A DNA stretch of 64,000 nucleotides from Rhodanobacter panaciterrae (GCF_014651895.1 NZ_BMXT01000001.1:1302001-1366000); one strand, 5' to 3'. Shown: positions 1-7,344, counted from the first letter of the stretch. Notes: generated by a model from the sequence alone, not told the origin. Made by a program: numbers and translations.

Positions 1-23
1 ATCAATTCGCGCAGGCGCTCGCC

Positions 24-185
24 ATGTTGTTCAAGGCCGGGTTTGTGGGTTCCTTCGCCGCGTGCTGGGCTGGTGCTTTGTTCGGCCGGTTGAGCGGACG
101 TGGTGTCCTTCTCTTCCTTCGCCGCCGCTGCCGCACATGGCGGCGTTTCTCGCGTGCGTATGACCGCACGGTTTGGGGGCAGTGA
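24..185 (+). CDS. Small basic membrane protein of the prophage (hypothetical)
   Basis: A 53-residue reading frame that is open back to the window edge, so the true start could lie further left; ATG 24 is the first visible one. The N-terminal third is hydrophobic (GFVGSFAACWAGALFG) and is followed by an Arg-rich stretch. Its stop (TGA 183-185) overlaps the ATG of the next small gene. This coupling fits the compact arrangement of the following prophage genes. No family is recognised; a one-segment inner-membrane protein is only an inference. Confidence 0.4.
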   Translation: MLFKAGFVGSFAACWAGALFGRLSGRGVLLFLRRRCRTWRRFSRAYDRTVWGQ

Positions 186-298
186 TGCAAATCGCACTTT
201 CACTTCTGGCCGTCTATGTGTTCTTCCTCGGCCTTCGCGAGTTCGGTCGGCAGGTGACACGCGTGGTCCTATGGATTGCGCACCGGGGCGAGCAATGA
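185..298 (+). CDS. 37-residue single-span membrane protein of the prophage
   Basis: A very short frame starting MQIALSLLAVYVFFLGLREF. The first 17 residues form one hydrophobic segment and are followed by a basic tail (RQVTRVVLW, then HRGEQ). It overlaps the preceding stop (TGATG) and the next start (ATGA at 295-298), so it sits in a translationally coupled chain. Filamentous phages carry several small single-span proteins (pVII, pIX, pXI types), but nothing here allows a precise assignment. The coupling on both sides is the main reason to believe it is real. Confidence 0.5.
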   Translation: MQIALSLLAVYVFFLGLREFGRQVTRVVLWIAHRGEQ

Positions 299-582
299 CT
301 GCACGCCATTCCACTACCGTCGAAGCCGATGCCGGAATGGTCTACGCCGAAGGCATGCGCAATGGCATTCGGACGGCTATCTCGATGATTGCCAAAGCGG
401 GCGGCGACGTTCCGCTTTCGCTGCGTCGTGAGCTCGTCAAATGGGACGCGCACTCGATCCATCGTGAGTGGCTGGTTAGCCAGGGCAGGCCGGTGCCGTT
501 CGCGCAATCCGAACAATCCTATTCCTTCATTCATCTGGCGCTGCAACGCGTCGGGTTGGAGTGTCCTCATGTCGATGGATGA
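295..582 (+). CDS. Hypothetical prophage protein, 95 aa
   Basis: The start at ATG 295 is chosen over the longer frame from 100 because it overlaps the stop of the previous gene as ATGA, as neighbouring genes do, and the longer N-terminus is low-complexity. The protein looks soluble: a helix-prone N-terminal half (EADAGMVYAEGMRNGIRTAI), then RRELVKWDAHSIHREWL. No signal peptide or membrane segment is seen. It lies upstream of the replication initiator, a position often used for small regulatory or replication accessory proteins. I do not recognise the family. Confidence 0.55.
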   Translation: MTARHSTTVEADAGMVYAEGMRNGIRTAISMIAKAGGDVPLSLRRELVKWDAHSIHREWLVSQGRPVPFAQSEQSYSFIHLALQRVGLECPHVDG

Positions 583-757
583 AACCTGCCCTGTGCAGAT
601 GGCCGAGACTAGCCAACTGCTCTCGCGCCTTCGTGCGCTCAGTGATCGCGCTGCTTTGAACGGTCAGCAAACGCTGCATTTCGTGTTGTCGATCACGGCG
701 GATTCGCTTGCCGACAACCTTGAAACAGCGTCCGATATGGCCGACTGCGATGGATAG
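569..757 (+). CDS. Hypothetical prophage protein, 62 aa
   Basis: A small soluble protein starting MSMDETCPVQMAETSQLLSR; ATG 575 is an alternative start two codons on. It overlaps the preceding gene by 14 bases and the following gene by 8. The middle is helix-prone (LSRLRALSDRAALNGQQTL) and the end is acidic. The longer open frame beginning at 389 is only a shadow of the upstream gene. The function is unknown; the operon position before the replication gene suggests an accessory role. Confidence 0.45.
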   Translation: MSMDETCPVQMAETSQLLSRLRALSDRAALNGQQTLHFVLSITADSLADNLETASDMADCDG

Positions 758-1019
758 GCTCTACCTCGGCAAGTACCCGCCGCCTGACTATCCGTGTCCC
801 GCCGCTGGGCCTGCCGGCATGGGCGTCGAACCGTTCGACCTGTACCCGTCCGGCCTCGCTGCGGCGGCGCAGTGCAACGACGAAGTTTTCTCACTGCTCG
901 ACGCTGCCGATACGCTGGCCGTGCGTCATACCCGGCTGTACTGGGCGATACGGAACCAGCAAGACGCCGCGATCAATGCACCTTTTGTCGATATCGCTCG
1001 GAGCAAATGGCATGGGTGA
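750..1019 (+). CDS. Hypothetical prophage protein, 89 aa
   Basis: Starts MDRLYLGKYPPPDYPCPAAG at ATG 750, overlapping the preceding stop (755-757). The N-terminal third is Pro- and Tyr-rich and the C-terminal part is helical and hydrophilic (DAADTLAVRHTRLYWAIRNQ). Its last codons overlap the start of the replication initiator (ATG 1012), suggesting coupled translation with Rep. No family is recognised. Confidence 0.5.
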   Translation: MDRLYLGKYPPPDYPCPAAGPAGMGVEPFDLYPSGLAAAAQCNDEVFSLLDAADTLAVRHTRLYWAIRNQQDAAINAPFVDIARSKWHG

Positions 1020-1839
1020 AATTTGCCAGTTCAACAGGGCAAACGCCTCCGCGGAGCGAAGCGACGCGGAGCCGTTTGCCCTGGGGTTTATCACTAATGC
1101 AACAAAGGATCGGGTAGATACTTTGCAGGCAGAAAAGCGGCCGCTTCGCGAGCGGTTGAAGATCAACCGGGAAGCCTCGCGCATCAAGCGGATGAAAACG
1201 TCAGTCGGCCATGCGGCACGGCTGTTGCATTTCGACGCGCACACTGAACGCAACGCGCAGCTGTGGAATAAGAAGTTCATCACCCTGACCTATGCGGACG
1301 TTGACGGTTGGCAAGCGGGCCACTTCGGCGCGTTTCGCAAGGCGATGAACCACTGGTGTCGCGAGCGTGGAATTCGGTTGCGCTATGTCTGGGTGGCTGA
1401 GCTACAGAAGCGCGGTGCACTTCATTACCACGTCGTGGTCTGGCTCCCGAAGGGTAAATACCTGCCGCACGCCGATGCGCAAGGCTGGTGGCCACATGGC
1501 ATGACGAACATCGTTACGGCGCAATCGCCAATCGGCTACATCACGAAGTACGCCAGCAAGACGACGGTAGAGCAGGCGATGGGCTACCCGCGCGGCGCGC
1601 GCATGTGCGGTCATGGTGGCTTGCAGCCCGAAGGTCGGCGGCACGTCCGCTACTGGCAAGCCCCGATGTGGGTTCGCGATGCGCTGACCGGCAAAGCGGA
1701 CATCCGCAAGGTTTCGGGCGGTTACATGGACAAATTCACGGGGGAGTTCCTGCCGTCTCCGTGGCGCGTGGTGGTAGGCGCTGGCGGGCAGGTTTGGGCA
1801 TATCGCATCGACGATCAACTACAGGAGCAAGCAGCATGA
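1012..1839 (+). CDS. Filamentous phage replication initiation protein (HUH endonuclease)
   Basis: This protein nicks the double-stranded replicative form at the phage origin to start rolling-circle replication. The HUH metal-binding motif is visible as ALHYHVVVWLP (His138 and His140 of the chosen 275-residue product). A candidate catalytic tyrosine motif follows in PIGYITKYASK (Tyr176 and Tyr180). ATG 1012 is preferred because a purine-rich GGAG lies about 8 bases upstream and it overlaps the preceding stop. The C-terminus overlaps the ssDNA-binding protein start. The arrangement is like that of inovirus pII/Rep genes in Xanthomonas and Stenotrophomonas phages (from general knowledge). Confidence 0.88.
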   Translation: MGEICQFNRANASAERSDAEPFALGFITNATKDRVDTLQAEKRPLRERLKINREASRIKRMKTSVGHAARLLHFDAHTERNAQLWNKKFITLTYADVDGWQAGHFGAFRKAMNHWCRERGIRLRYVWVAELQKRGALHYHVVVWLPKGKYLPHADAQGWWPHGMTNIVTAQSPIGYITKYASKTTVEQAMGYPRGARMCGHGGLQPEGRRHVRYWQAPMWVRDALTGKADIRKVSGGYMDKFTGEFLPSPWRVVVGAGGQVWAYRIDDQLQEQAA

Positions 1840-2111
1840 AAATTAATGTTCTCAACAAGGCCGTGGAGCCGTTCGAATCCACATGGGAAGGCGTTACTCG
1901 CCAGCGTATCAAGCAGTGGGCGGTGCTTGAAATCGACGGCCTGCCGACCGCCTTCCAGCTGACGCTCGATCCGGGCAAGCAGCTGTCTCCGGGCGAGTAC
2001 ACGCTGGCTCCGGAATCGTTCGCGGTCGCTAATGGCCGTCTGACCATGAGCCGGGCGGTGCTGGTGCCGTTGGCGCAGATCAAGCCGCAGCCGGTCGCGG
2101 CGCAGAAATAA
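1836..2111 (+). CDS. Phage single-stranded DNA-binding protein (gpV-like)
   Basis: A 91-residue protein that follows the replication initiator with ATGA overlap and a clear AGGAG Shine-Dalgarno at 1822-1826. It resembles helix-destabilising gV proteins: MKINVLNKAVEPFES, then KQWAVLEIDGLPTAFQLTL, then a core ending in LVPLAQIKP. Such proteins coat the newly made single strand and hold it for packaging instead of conversion to double-stranded DNA. Size, position and the beta-rich pattern support the call. No cysteine or other unusual feature is seen. Confidence 0.75.
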   Translation: MKINVLNKAVEPFESTWEGVTRQRIKQWAVLEIDGLPTAFQLTLDPGKQLSPGEYTLAPESFAVANGRLTMSRAVLVPLAQIKPQPVAAQK

Positions 2112-2144
2112 CAGCCGTCTAGACGGCTAAAAGGATTCGCCTCT

Positions 2145-2396
2145 ATGGCTATGTGCGTAACGCTCAACGTTGACGGAACCCTGACCCCTACGGGTCAGAC
2201 CGTCGGCGAGTGCACGGGTTACGTGCTGGTCAGTGGAAGCGAATACGGCGTGTATCAGGTGATGCAGGACGCCTTGACGGCTCCTACCTCTGATCAAGCG
2301 CTGGGTTGGTTCTTCGGGGCGTGGGGCTTGGTGATGATCATGTATCTGGCTGCACGCTGCGTGGGAGCCGTTGTTTCGATGTTCAACGACAAATGA
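2145..2396 (+). CDS. Putative minor coat protein, C-terminal membrane span
   Basis: An 83-residue protein with a polar N-terminal half carrying two cysteines (AMCVTLNVDG and GECTGYVLV), then one strongly hydrophobic segment (GWFFGAWGLVMIMYLAARCV) and a short basic/acidic tail. It lies directly before the major coat gene, where inoviruses usually encode minor capsid proteins such as pVII or pIX. That position and the single span are the only evidence for function, so the assignment is an inference. Confidence 0.55.
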   Translation: MAMCVTLNVDGTLTPTGQTVGECTGYVLVSGSEYGVYQVMQDALTAPTSDQALGWFFGAWGLVMIMYLAARCVGAVVSMFNDK

Positions 2397-2428
2397 CCAA
2401 TTCCGGTCGATCAACAAAGGGTGATTTT

Positions 2429-2647
2429 ATGAACAAGGCAAAGACCTTGAGTTTGGCTCTGCTGGCCTCGATGGCGGTGGTTTCGGTGAATGCGTCGGCG
2501 GCCATCGTCGGTGCGGACTTCTCCTCGATCCTGACGGGTCTGGACAGCAGCACGGCGATCACGGCGCTGGTTGGTGCCGGTGTGATCCTCGCTGGCGTCG
2601 GCTTCGCCAAGTGGGCGACCAAGAAGGTGGCGCGCTTCTTCGGTTGA
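2429..2647 (+). CDS. Major coat protein (pVIII-like)
   Basis: A 72-residue precursor. The first 24-25 residues form a signal peptide (MNKAKTLSLALLASM, ending near NASAA). The mature protein of about 47 residues is typical of class II inovirus coats: an amphipathic start (IVGADFSSILTGLDSS), a hydrophobic helix (ALVGAGVILAGVGFA) and a basic end (KWATKKVARFFG) that contacts the phage DNA. ATG 2429 has AAAGGG upstream. An intrinsic-terminator-like hairpin follows at 2660, as expected for the most highly expressed phage gene. Confidence 0.9.
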   Translation: MNKAKTLSLALLASMAVVSVNASAAIVGADFSSILTGLDSSTAITALVGAGVILAGVGFAKWATKKVARFFG

Positions 2648-2659
2648 TCGTGTGACACC

Positions 2660-2690
2660 AACGGGCGGGGATTCCTCGCCCGTTACTTCT
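2660..2690 (+). terminator. Terminator after the major coat gene
   Basis: AACGGGCG (2660-2667) pairs with CGCCCGTT (2677-2684), with an inner GG/CC, followed by the T-rich stretch ACTTCTTCT. It lies 13 bases after the coat stop and would stop most transcripts there, raising coat yield relative to downstream genes. It also argues that the next gene starts at ATG 2715 and not at GTG 2652. Confidence 0.7.
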
Positions 2691-2714
2691 TCTCCACCTG
2701 GGCGAATAGCGGAC

Positions 2715-3218
2715 ATGCCAGACCAACAACTTCCCCCCTGTGGTATCGGCGGTGCGTCTGTTTCGGGCGGTCCGTGCTCGGGCACGTACACGGCCAGTCA
2801 AGCCGGACAGGACGCGTTCTCGCAGATTGACAAGGCACCGGTGGTGTCCACGTTGCTCTCTGCGGGCGTTATCGTGGCGGGCGTGTTGTTCGTTTTGTTC
2901 ATGGTCCGCAAGGTGGCGGGCTTCTTCGGTGGCGCGCCTGTGTACGTCGGCGGCGAACCGGGAACGATGGAATACGACGATAACTTCTGGGCGGCGCGCG
3001 GTCGTGAGGCGAATGCATCGGTTCCGGACGTTGAGTTTTCGGACGACGTCAGCGAGGCGGATGCCGAAGATGATTCGCAGCTTGACTACGACGGCGACCA
3101 GCGTTTGCTCGATGCACCTGACCTTGAGGAAAAGCAGGGCGCTGACATGACCGATGAAGAGTATGACGCGATGGAATGGCGCGAAGAGTACCGACGCGAG
3201 CATGAGGGTGACGCATGA
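2715..3218 (+). CDS. Second coat-like membrane protein with long acidic tail
   Basis: A 167-residue protein. After a polar N-terminus with two cysteines (PPCGIGG, GGPCSGTY) comes a segment very like the major coat helix: FSQIDKAPVVSTLLSAG, then VIVAGVLFVLFMVRKVAGFF. The shared pattern AGVI..AGV...F...KVA.FFG suggests descent from a coat gene. Unlike pVIII it has no signal peptide, and the last 80 residues are strongly acidic (DDVSEADAEDDSQLDYDGD, MTDEEYDAMEWREEY). ATG 2715 is chosen because the GTG at 2652 lies upstream of the terminator stem. The role is unknown. Confidence 0.7.
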   Translation: MPDQQLPPCGIGGASVSGGPCSGTYTASQAGQDAFSQIDKAPVVSTLLSAGVIVAGVLFVLFMVRKVAGFFGGAPVYVGGEPGTMEYDDNFWAARGREANASVPDVEFSDDVSEADAEDDSQLDYDGDQRLLDAPDLEEKQGADMTDEEYDAMEWREEYRREHEGDA

Positions 3219-3292
3219 TCCTCGATCTGTTTTGCGGCTTCCTCGGTGCGCTCTGTGCATGGGCGGCGTGCAAGGGTCTTGATAATGATTAA
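3215..3292 (+). CDS. 25-residue hydrophobic peptide between coat-like and pIII-like genes
   Basis: A tiny frame, MILDLFCGFLGALCAWAACK followed by GLDND. It overlaps the previous stop as ATGA (3215-3218), and its own end overlaps the next ATG (3285). The hydrophobic core could span the membrane once. Double overlap with its neighbours is the main evidence. Inoviruses commonly have such minor coat peptides (pVII and pIX are about 30 residues), so it is a candidate for one of these. Confidence 0.5.
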   Translation: MILDLFCGFLGALCAWAACKGLDND

Positions 3293-4433
3293 GGCCGTCC
3301 TCCTTTCGCTTCTCGTGGCTCTGCTGGGCCTGTGTTACTCGGCTCCTTCGCGGGCTGCGGCATTTGGCGCTACTTATGCGCAAGCCATGTCCCAGTGTCA
3401 GGCGTGGACACTGGCGGAGCATTTTCCTTTCTCTGGCCCGTACACCGGCGAAGATTGTGTCGTCGTGTTCGGGACATACGTCGGTAAAATTGGCTGCTTG
3501 GCTAACGGTTCGTGCGGGACGACTACCTCTACGTTTGGCCAGTGGGGCTTCGACGGCGGCATTCCTCCGGACGCGTCTTGTCAAGCGGGCTCGTATCTCC
3601 CGAGCCCTACGACGCCTTTCAACTACTACAAAAAGTCGGGTGCGGCTTGCACGATTCCGCCTTCTGGGGGTACCTCTTGCGCGCTATCGCTACAACTTGG
3701 CGGCGATCATTCCGGTCAGCAAATGGTTATCGGAACCGTCTGCGAGGTAACGAATGGCGAGCCAGCCGAAGTACCTCCCGTGCAACCCGCACCAGTGGTG
3801 AACGCTGACGGCAGCAAGACTTACTGCGATGCCATCAGCGGCACGTGTGTCACGGCTAATCCAAGCTCGACCGGTGCGCCTGCCTCTTCATCGTCCAGCG
3901 CGAACCATTCCACCGATACGGCTAGCACTACCAAGAACCCAGCGACGTCCAGTAGCAGCACGACGACGAGCACAAGCACGACAACGACGACGGGTGATGG
4001 TACGGGTACGGGCGGCACGGGCAATTCCACGGGTGTTACGACGGGAATTTCTACGACGAAAACCGATAACCCCGCTTCGGCATCGTCTACTGCTTCGAAG
4101 TGCACGACCGGAGCCTGTGACGTGGGCAATGCGGACGGCATCATGGGCGACATGTACAGCGCCGGGACGGACACGCCGGCTAGCGTTTACGCCGATTTCA
4201 AAGCGCAGGTTTCCATTTCGCCGCTTATGTCCTCGGCGACGGGGTTCTTTAATGCGTCGGGTCTTGGCGGGTCGTGTCCGTCGTGGCATATCGCCGGGAA
4301 CAAATACTGGGGTATGGCGGGCTTTGACTTCGGCTTTTTCTGCGCAGACGGGATGCTAGCGCTGCTCACGTTGGCCGGTTATATGGTTCTTGCTTTGGGG
4401 GCGTTCCGTGCATTCTGCATCGCGATTTATTGA
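3285..4433 (+). CDS. pIII-like adsorption (attachment) protein
   Basis: A 382-residue protein with a Sec signal peptide (MIKAVLLSLLVALLGLCYSA), a cysteine-rich N-terminal domain (about residues 25-170), a long Ser/Thr/Gly linker (about residues 195-265) and a C-terminal domain ending in a membrane anchor (MLALLTLAGYMVLALGAFRA). This layout matches inovirus pIII proteins, which bind the host pilus and co-receptor at the virion tip and release the virion from the membrane. Sequence is usually poorly conserved, so the call rests on architecture and on its place before the pVI-like and Zot genes. Confidence 0.75.
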   Translation: MIKAVLLSLLVALLGLCYSAPSRAAAFGATYAQAMSQCQAWTLAEHFPFSGPYTGEDCVVVFGTYVGKIGCLANGSCGTTTSTFGQWGFDGGIPPDASCQAGSYLPSPTTPFNYYKKSGAACTIPPSGGTSCALSLQLGGDHSGQQMVIGTVCEVTNGEPAEVPPVQPAPVVNADGSKTYCDAISGTCVTANPSSTGAPASSSSSANHSTDTASTTKNPATSSSSTTTSTSTTTTTGDGTGTGGTGNSTGVTTGISTTKTDNPASASSTASKCTTGACDVGNADGIMGDMYSAGTDTPASVYADFKAQVSISPLMSSATGFFNASGLGGSCPSWHIAGNKYWGMAGFDFGFFCADGMLALLTLAGYMVLALGAFRAFCIAIY

Positions 4434-5112
4434 GTCCTTGCTCTTCGTAATCCTCCTTGCCTTGTTCGGGCTTGGCGCGATGACGTATGCGCCTACTGCT
4501 CGTGCAATCGGCACGATTCCGTCAGGGTGTTCCCTCGTGCAAGGCATTGTGGTCTGCGCTGACTCCGGCACCGGTTCGAACGGTGAGGGAACGATTCCTC
4601 CAGGCTGCTCCAGCGTGACGGGTGTCATCGTTTGCGGTGATGGCAACGTCGGCGGCTCGGGATCGGTCTGCGTGACGCAACAGGGCAGTACTAATCAATC
4701 CTGCCTGACCGGTATAGGCGGCTTCACGGCGGCGGCGCGTGGCAGGCTCGGTGTTGGCCTTGGCGTGGTCAAGGGCCTGCCCGCGCAGATCACTAGCAGC
4801 GGCTGGCTCTCACGGATCACGGGTTGGCTCGCCTATGCCTTCAACGTGTTTTTCGCGGCGATTGCGCAGTTCTTTAAAGACCTCGTGACGTACGTGCTTG
4901 CGGCGGTGCTGGGCCTTGTCGCGTTGGCGATCTCGTCGATCCCTGTGCCGGATTGGATTGCTAACAACTCGATGGGCAACCTGCTCGGACAGGCCGGGCC
5001 GATTGCCGGTTTCTTCATGGTGAAACTGCAAATTCCTGCCGCGTTGGTCCTAATCGGCGCGGGCTACGCCTTCCGCTTGATGCGCAAATTCCTGACTCTC
5101 TTCCAGTGGTGA
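4408..5112 (+). CDS. pVI-like minor coat protein (DUF2523-type)
   Basis: A hydrophobic protein of about 234 residues between the pIII-like gene and Zot, the place of gene VI. The N-terminus has a signal or membrane segment (LLFVILLALFGLGAMTYAP) and a Cys/Gly-rich region. Two or three further membrane spans follow (about residues 135-235), and the end KLQIPAALVLIGAGYAFRLM-RKFLTLFQW resembles DUF2523 proteins. It overlaps the upstream gene. The start is uncertain: GTG 4408 is favoured, TTG 4390 is possible. In related phages pVI caps the virion end with pIII. Confidence 0.7.
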   Translation: MHSASRFIESLLFVILLALFGLGAMTYAPTARAIGTIPSGCSLVQGIVVCADSGTGSNGEGTIPPGCSSVTGVIVCGDGNVGGSGSVCVTQQGSTNQSCLTGIGGFTAAARGRLGVGLGVVKGLPAQITSSGWLSRITGWLAYAFNVFFAAIAQFFKDLVTYVLAAVLGLVALAISSIPVPDWIANNSMGNLLGQAGPIAGFFMVKLQIPAALVLIGAGYAFRLMRKFLTLFQW

Positions 5113-5116
5113 TCCC

Positions 5117-6409
5117 GTGATTGTTTTCAACGAAGGAATCCCGCGCTCGGGCAAGTCCTACGACGTGATGAAGTTCCATATTCTTCCGGCGCTCACGGCA
5201 GGTCGGACGGTGTACGCAAGGCTTAACGGCTTGGATGAACCGGATAAGCGCCAGGCCATTGGCGACTATCTGAAGATGGACATGGCGACGCTCGATGAGC
5301 GTTTGGTGCACCTCAATAGTAAGGAAGTTCGCGGCAAGTTCCTTGCTGTTCAGAACAAAGAGGGCGACTGGAAAATCCCGCCACACTTGCAAGACTCGCT
5401 GTGTGTGATCGACGAGTGTCACGGTTTCTACGTCGCGTCCCGGGAGGCGATACAGCCAGCGATTGAAGAGTTCTTCGCATTGATTGGCCAGAACGGCGGT
5501 GACGTGGTGTTAATGACGCAGTTCTACAAGCGTCTCCACTCGTCGGTGCGTGGTCGTATTGAGCGTAAAAACACCTTTCAGAAACTTACCGCAGTGGGCA
5601 TGGATGGTAAGTACAACGTCACGCGTTATCACTCGCTTGCGCCTGAGAAGTTCGAAAAGATTGGCGTTGAAACCTTCACGTACGACAAGGCGATTTTCCC
5701 GCTTTACAGGGGTTACGCGCAGGGGTCAAAAAACGTCGCGGTCTACAAGGCGGGCGGGACAACGGTCTGGCGCAAAATCGGTAAGTACGCAATCTTCGTC
5801 GTTCCGCTGGTGATCTTCGCGATTTACCAGTTCACGTCGTTTTTCGGCCCGCACTCGGGCTTGGCGAAGCCTGTGCCTCCCGTTGCTACTTCGCACGCTG
5901 TGCAGACCACGACGCTCTCTACGGGCGAGGTTCTCCCGCACGCTGCGGCTCAGGTCGCGTCGGTGCAGCATCACGCCAAGATGGATCAGGGGCAGGCGTA
6001 CGTGTTCGACCTTGCTGATAAGGCACGCCCTCGGCTGGCCGGATTGGTTTCAATGCCAGGTCATGAGGCGCTCGGCGTGATCGAGTGGCGACAGGATCAG
6101 GGCGCAGTGCTTGACCGGCTTAATCTCGCGCAGATTCGCGAACTGGGTGTCACCGTCGAAGTTCACGGCTACGGTGTGAAGCTGATCGTGGGCAAGGATG
6201 CGATCGTCGTCACGGCATGGCCACTGGACGTGCCAGCAACGCCGCCTGCGGGCGATCAGGTGGCCTCGGTGGATCAGGGGCAGGGCAAGTCTGCTGCTGA
6301 CGCTGGCGATGGCACCAATTGGCACAAACGGGGCATTCCTGCGGAGTACACCCCTCCCGAGCTTGTACATGGGCCGGGGCCGTCGTCTTGGACGGGTCGC
6401 TCCAACTAG
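5117..6409 (+). CDS. zot: Zonular occludens toxin-like assembly ATPase (pI/Zot)
   Basis: A 430-residue protein with a P-loop near the start (GIPRSGKSY, residues 7-15), a Walker B-like VIDECH, and one membrane span (about residues 224-242, YAIFVVPLVIFAIYQF) followed by a periplasmic C-terminal part. pI/Zot proteins power extrusion of the phage through the inner membrane and contact the outer-membrane secretin. The start is GTG 5117, four bases after the previous stop. No separate secretin gene is seen nearby, so the phage probably uses a host secretin, as CTX-phi does. Confidence 0.9.
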   Translation: MIVFNEGIPRSGKSYDVMKFHILPALTAGRTVYARLNGLDEPDKRQAIGDYLKMDMATLDERLVHLNSKEVRGKFLAVQNKEGDWKIPPHLQDSLCVIDECHGFYVASREAIQPAIEEFFALIGQNGGDVVLMTQFYKRLHSSVRGRIERKNTFQKLTAVGMDGKYNVTRYHSLAPEKFEKIGVETFTYDKAIFPLYRGYAQGSKNVAVYKAGGTTVWRKIGKYAIFVVPLVIFAIYQFTSFFGPHSGLAKPVPPVATSHAVQTTTLSTGEVLPHAAAQVASVQHHAKMDQGQAYVFDLADKARPRLAGLVSMPGHEALGVIEWRQDQGAVLDRLNLAQIRELGVTVEVHGYGVKLIVGKDAIVVTAWPLDVPATPPAGDQVASVDQGQGKSAADAGDGTNWHKRGIPAEYTPPELVHGPGPSSWTGRSN

Positions 6410-6799
6410 GCGGCGTTGCTCTTTGGGCCGTAGGCCCGAGCCCGGGAGGGCGTCTCTAAGGGCAGCTGGGCAGTGTGGTCAGCGCGTGTTGCTAACCCTG
6501 CCCGCATGTCCACCGGTGGTCAGTCGTGTACAACCCTTCTCACGACAAACCCGCTTTTGATTGTTTCCGGTTTTCCCTCGAATTCTCCGATCGCGATGCC
6601 GGCATGCCCTCGATCGCGTGATTGTCTCTCTGCGTGAACACCCCTGCAGGGCGCGACAATCGGGCTCAAGGTGCTTGCACCTTGGGCAAAACCTATGGAG
6701 AAAACGGCCAGCCGATAGACCGCTTTTGACCGAGCGGTTTCCCGTCGGGAAATCGTGCCTGTATGCTCCCTGCAGGAAACTGGGCGGTTCGGGGGAATC
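6410..6799 (+). promoter_or_regulatory. Prophage non-coding region with palindromes, candidate origin and control region
   Basis: About 390 bases without a convincing gene follow Zot, where filamentous phages often keep origin and packaging hairpins. Seen directly: GGGCC-GTA-GGCCC (6425-6437), GCCC-GGGA-GGGC (6440-6451), CAAGGTGC-TT-GCACCTTG (6667-6684) and TTTCCCG-T-CGGGAAA (6738-6752). The last lies just upstream of a weak -10 (TATGCT, 6762-6767) before the gene at 6800 and could be an operator. Which hairpin, if any, is the nick site cannot be read from this sequence alone. Confidence 0.45.
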
Positions 6800-7105
6800 A
6801 TGCGAGCAGGAAGCTATTACGCGCTGGCCGCTGTGTTGGTGCTGGCTACGGTGCCGATGTATCGCTACATCTTCCAGCGGTCACGCGAACTGGAAAGGCC
6901 GTTGCCTCGCGCAGTCCAGGTGTCGGACGTATCGCCGTTGCGCGATCTGCCGGCACGTATTGTTGAGCCATCCCGTATGCCGCTGCTGCCAGGTGAGTCG
7001 TGTATGGGCGGCGTGGTCGTCCTCGTCAGCGGCACCACGTACACGAACGCTGTTGACGGTTCGGGGCATGCGGTGCGCTGTGAGGCCGGTTTTGTGCTGC
7101 GCTAG
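6800..7105 (+). CDS. Membrane-anchored hypothetical prophage protein, 101 aa
   Basis: Starts MRAGSYYALAAVLVLATVPM with a purine-rich GGGGGAA Shine-Dalgarno. One N-terminal hydrophobic segment would anchor or export the protein. The rest is hydrophilic with two cysteines (GESCMGGVVVLVSG and AVRCEAGFVL) that could form a disulfide in the periplasm. It stands alone after the non-coding region and converges with the gene on the other strand, overlapping its end by four bases. The family is not recognised; immunity or superinfection exclusion would be a guess. Confidence 0.55.
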   Translation: MRAGSYYALAAVLVLATVPMYRYIFQRSRELERPLPRAVQVSDVSPLRDLPARIVEPSRMPLLPGESCMGGVVVLVSGTTYTNAVDGSGHAVRCEAGFVLR

Positions 7106-7344
7106 GTCGGATTGCTACCGTTCGCTGCTGCGGTCAGTCGCAATTGGTCGGGTGTGATTCGCTCGCCGCGTGGGCCTGTCAGAACCTTTCCCCGTATCCG
7201 CCAGCCCGCCCAAGGTCCGGTGAGGTCATACCTGCATTGCACTCTGTCCTGTAACGCTTGGGCGATTTCTCGAACGGTGACGGTCCATCCGCTCGGTGCC
7301 TGAAGTACCTGTTTTTTGCGGTCAAACTTCCATGAGAATTCCAT
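7102..7344 (-). CDS. Small prophage protein, possible regulator (DUF3653-like)
   Basis: An 80-residue protein starting MEFSWKFDRKKQVLQAPSGW, with an AGGAG Shine-Dalgarno six bases before ATG 7344. The basic, compact sequence includes a helix (TVREIAQALQDRV) and the motif GPWAGWRIRGKVLTGPRGE, which reminds me of the DUF3653 phage family, though I cannot confirm this. It is the only sizeable gene read against the others, next to the attachment site. A repressor or control role is plausible by position alone. Confidence 0.55.
   Translation of the reverse strand: MEFSWKFDRKKQVLQAPSGWTVTVREIAQALQDRVQCRYDLTGPWAGWRIRGKVLTGPRGERITPDQLRLTAAANGSNPT

Noticed and set aside
100-294. Upstream extension of the prophage gene at 295-582
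   Set aside because: The added 65 residues are low-complexity, and the chain of ATGA/TGATG overlaps with two small frames explains the region better.
2652-2714. GTG 2652 as start of the second coat-like gene
   Set aside because: It would place the start before the terminator stem at 2660-2684; ATG 2715 is downstream of it.
2559-3584. 341-codon minus-strand frame across the phage coat region
   Set aside because: It is an Arg/His-rich shadow of the coat-like gene and its neighbours and covers a clear terminator and several overlapping plus-strand genes.
3900-4080. Ser/Thr-codon-rich tract as a tandem repeat or CRISPR-like array
   Set aside because: It is the flexible linker of the pIII-like protein in frame, with no regular unit length or spacers. 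No CRISPR array was found elsewhere.
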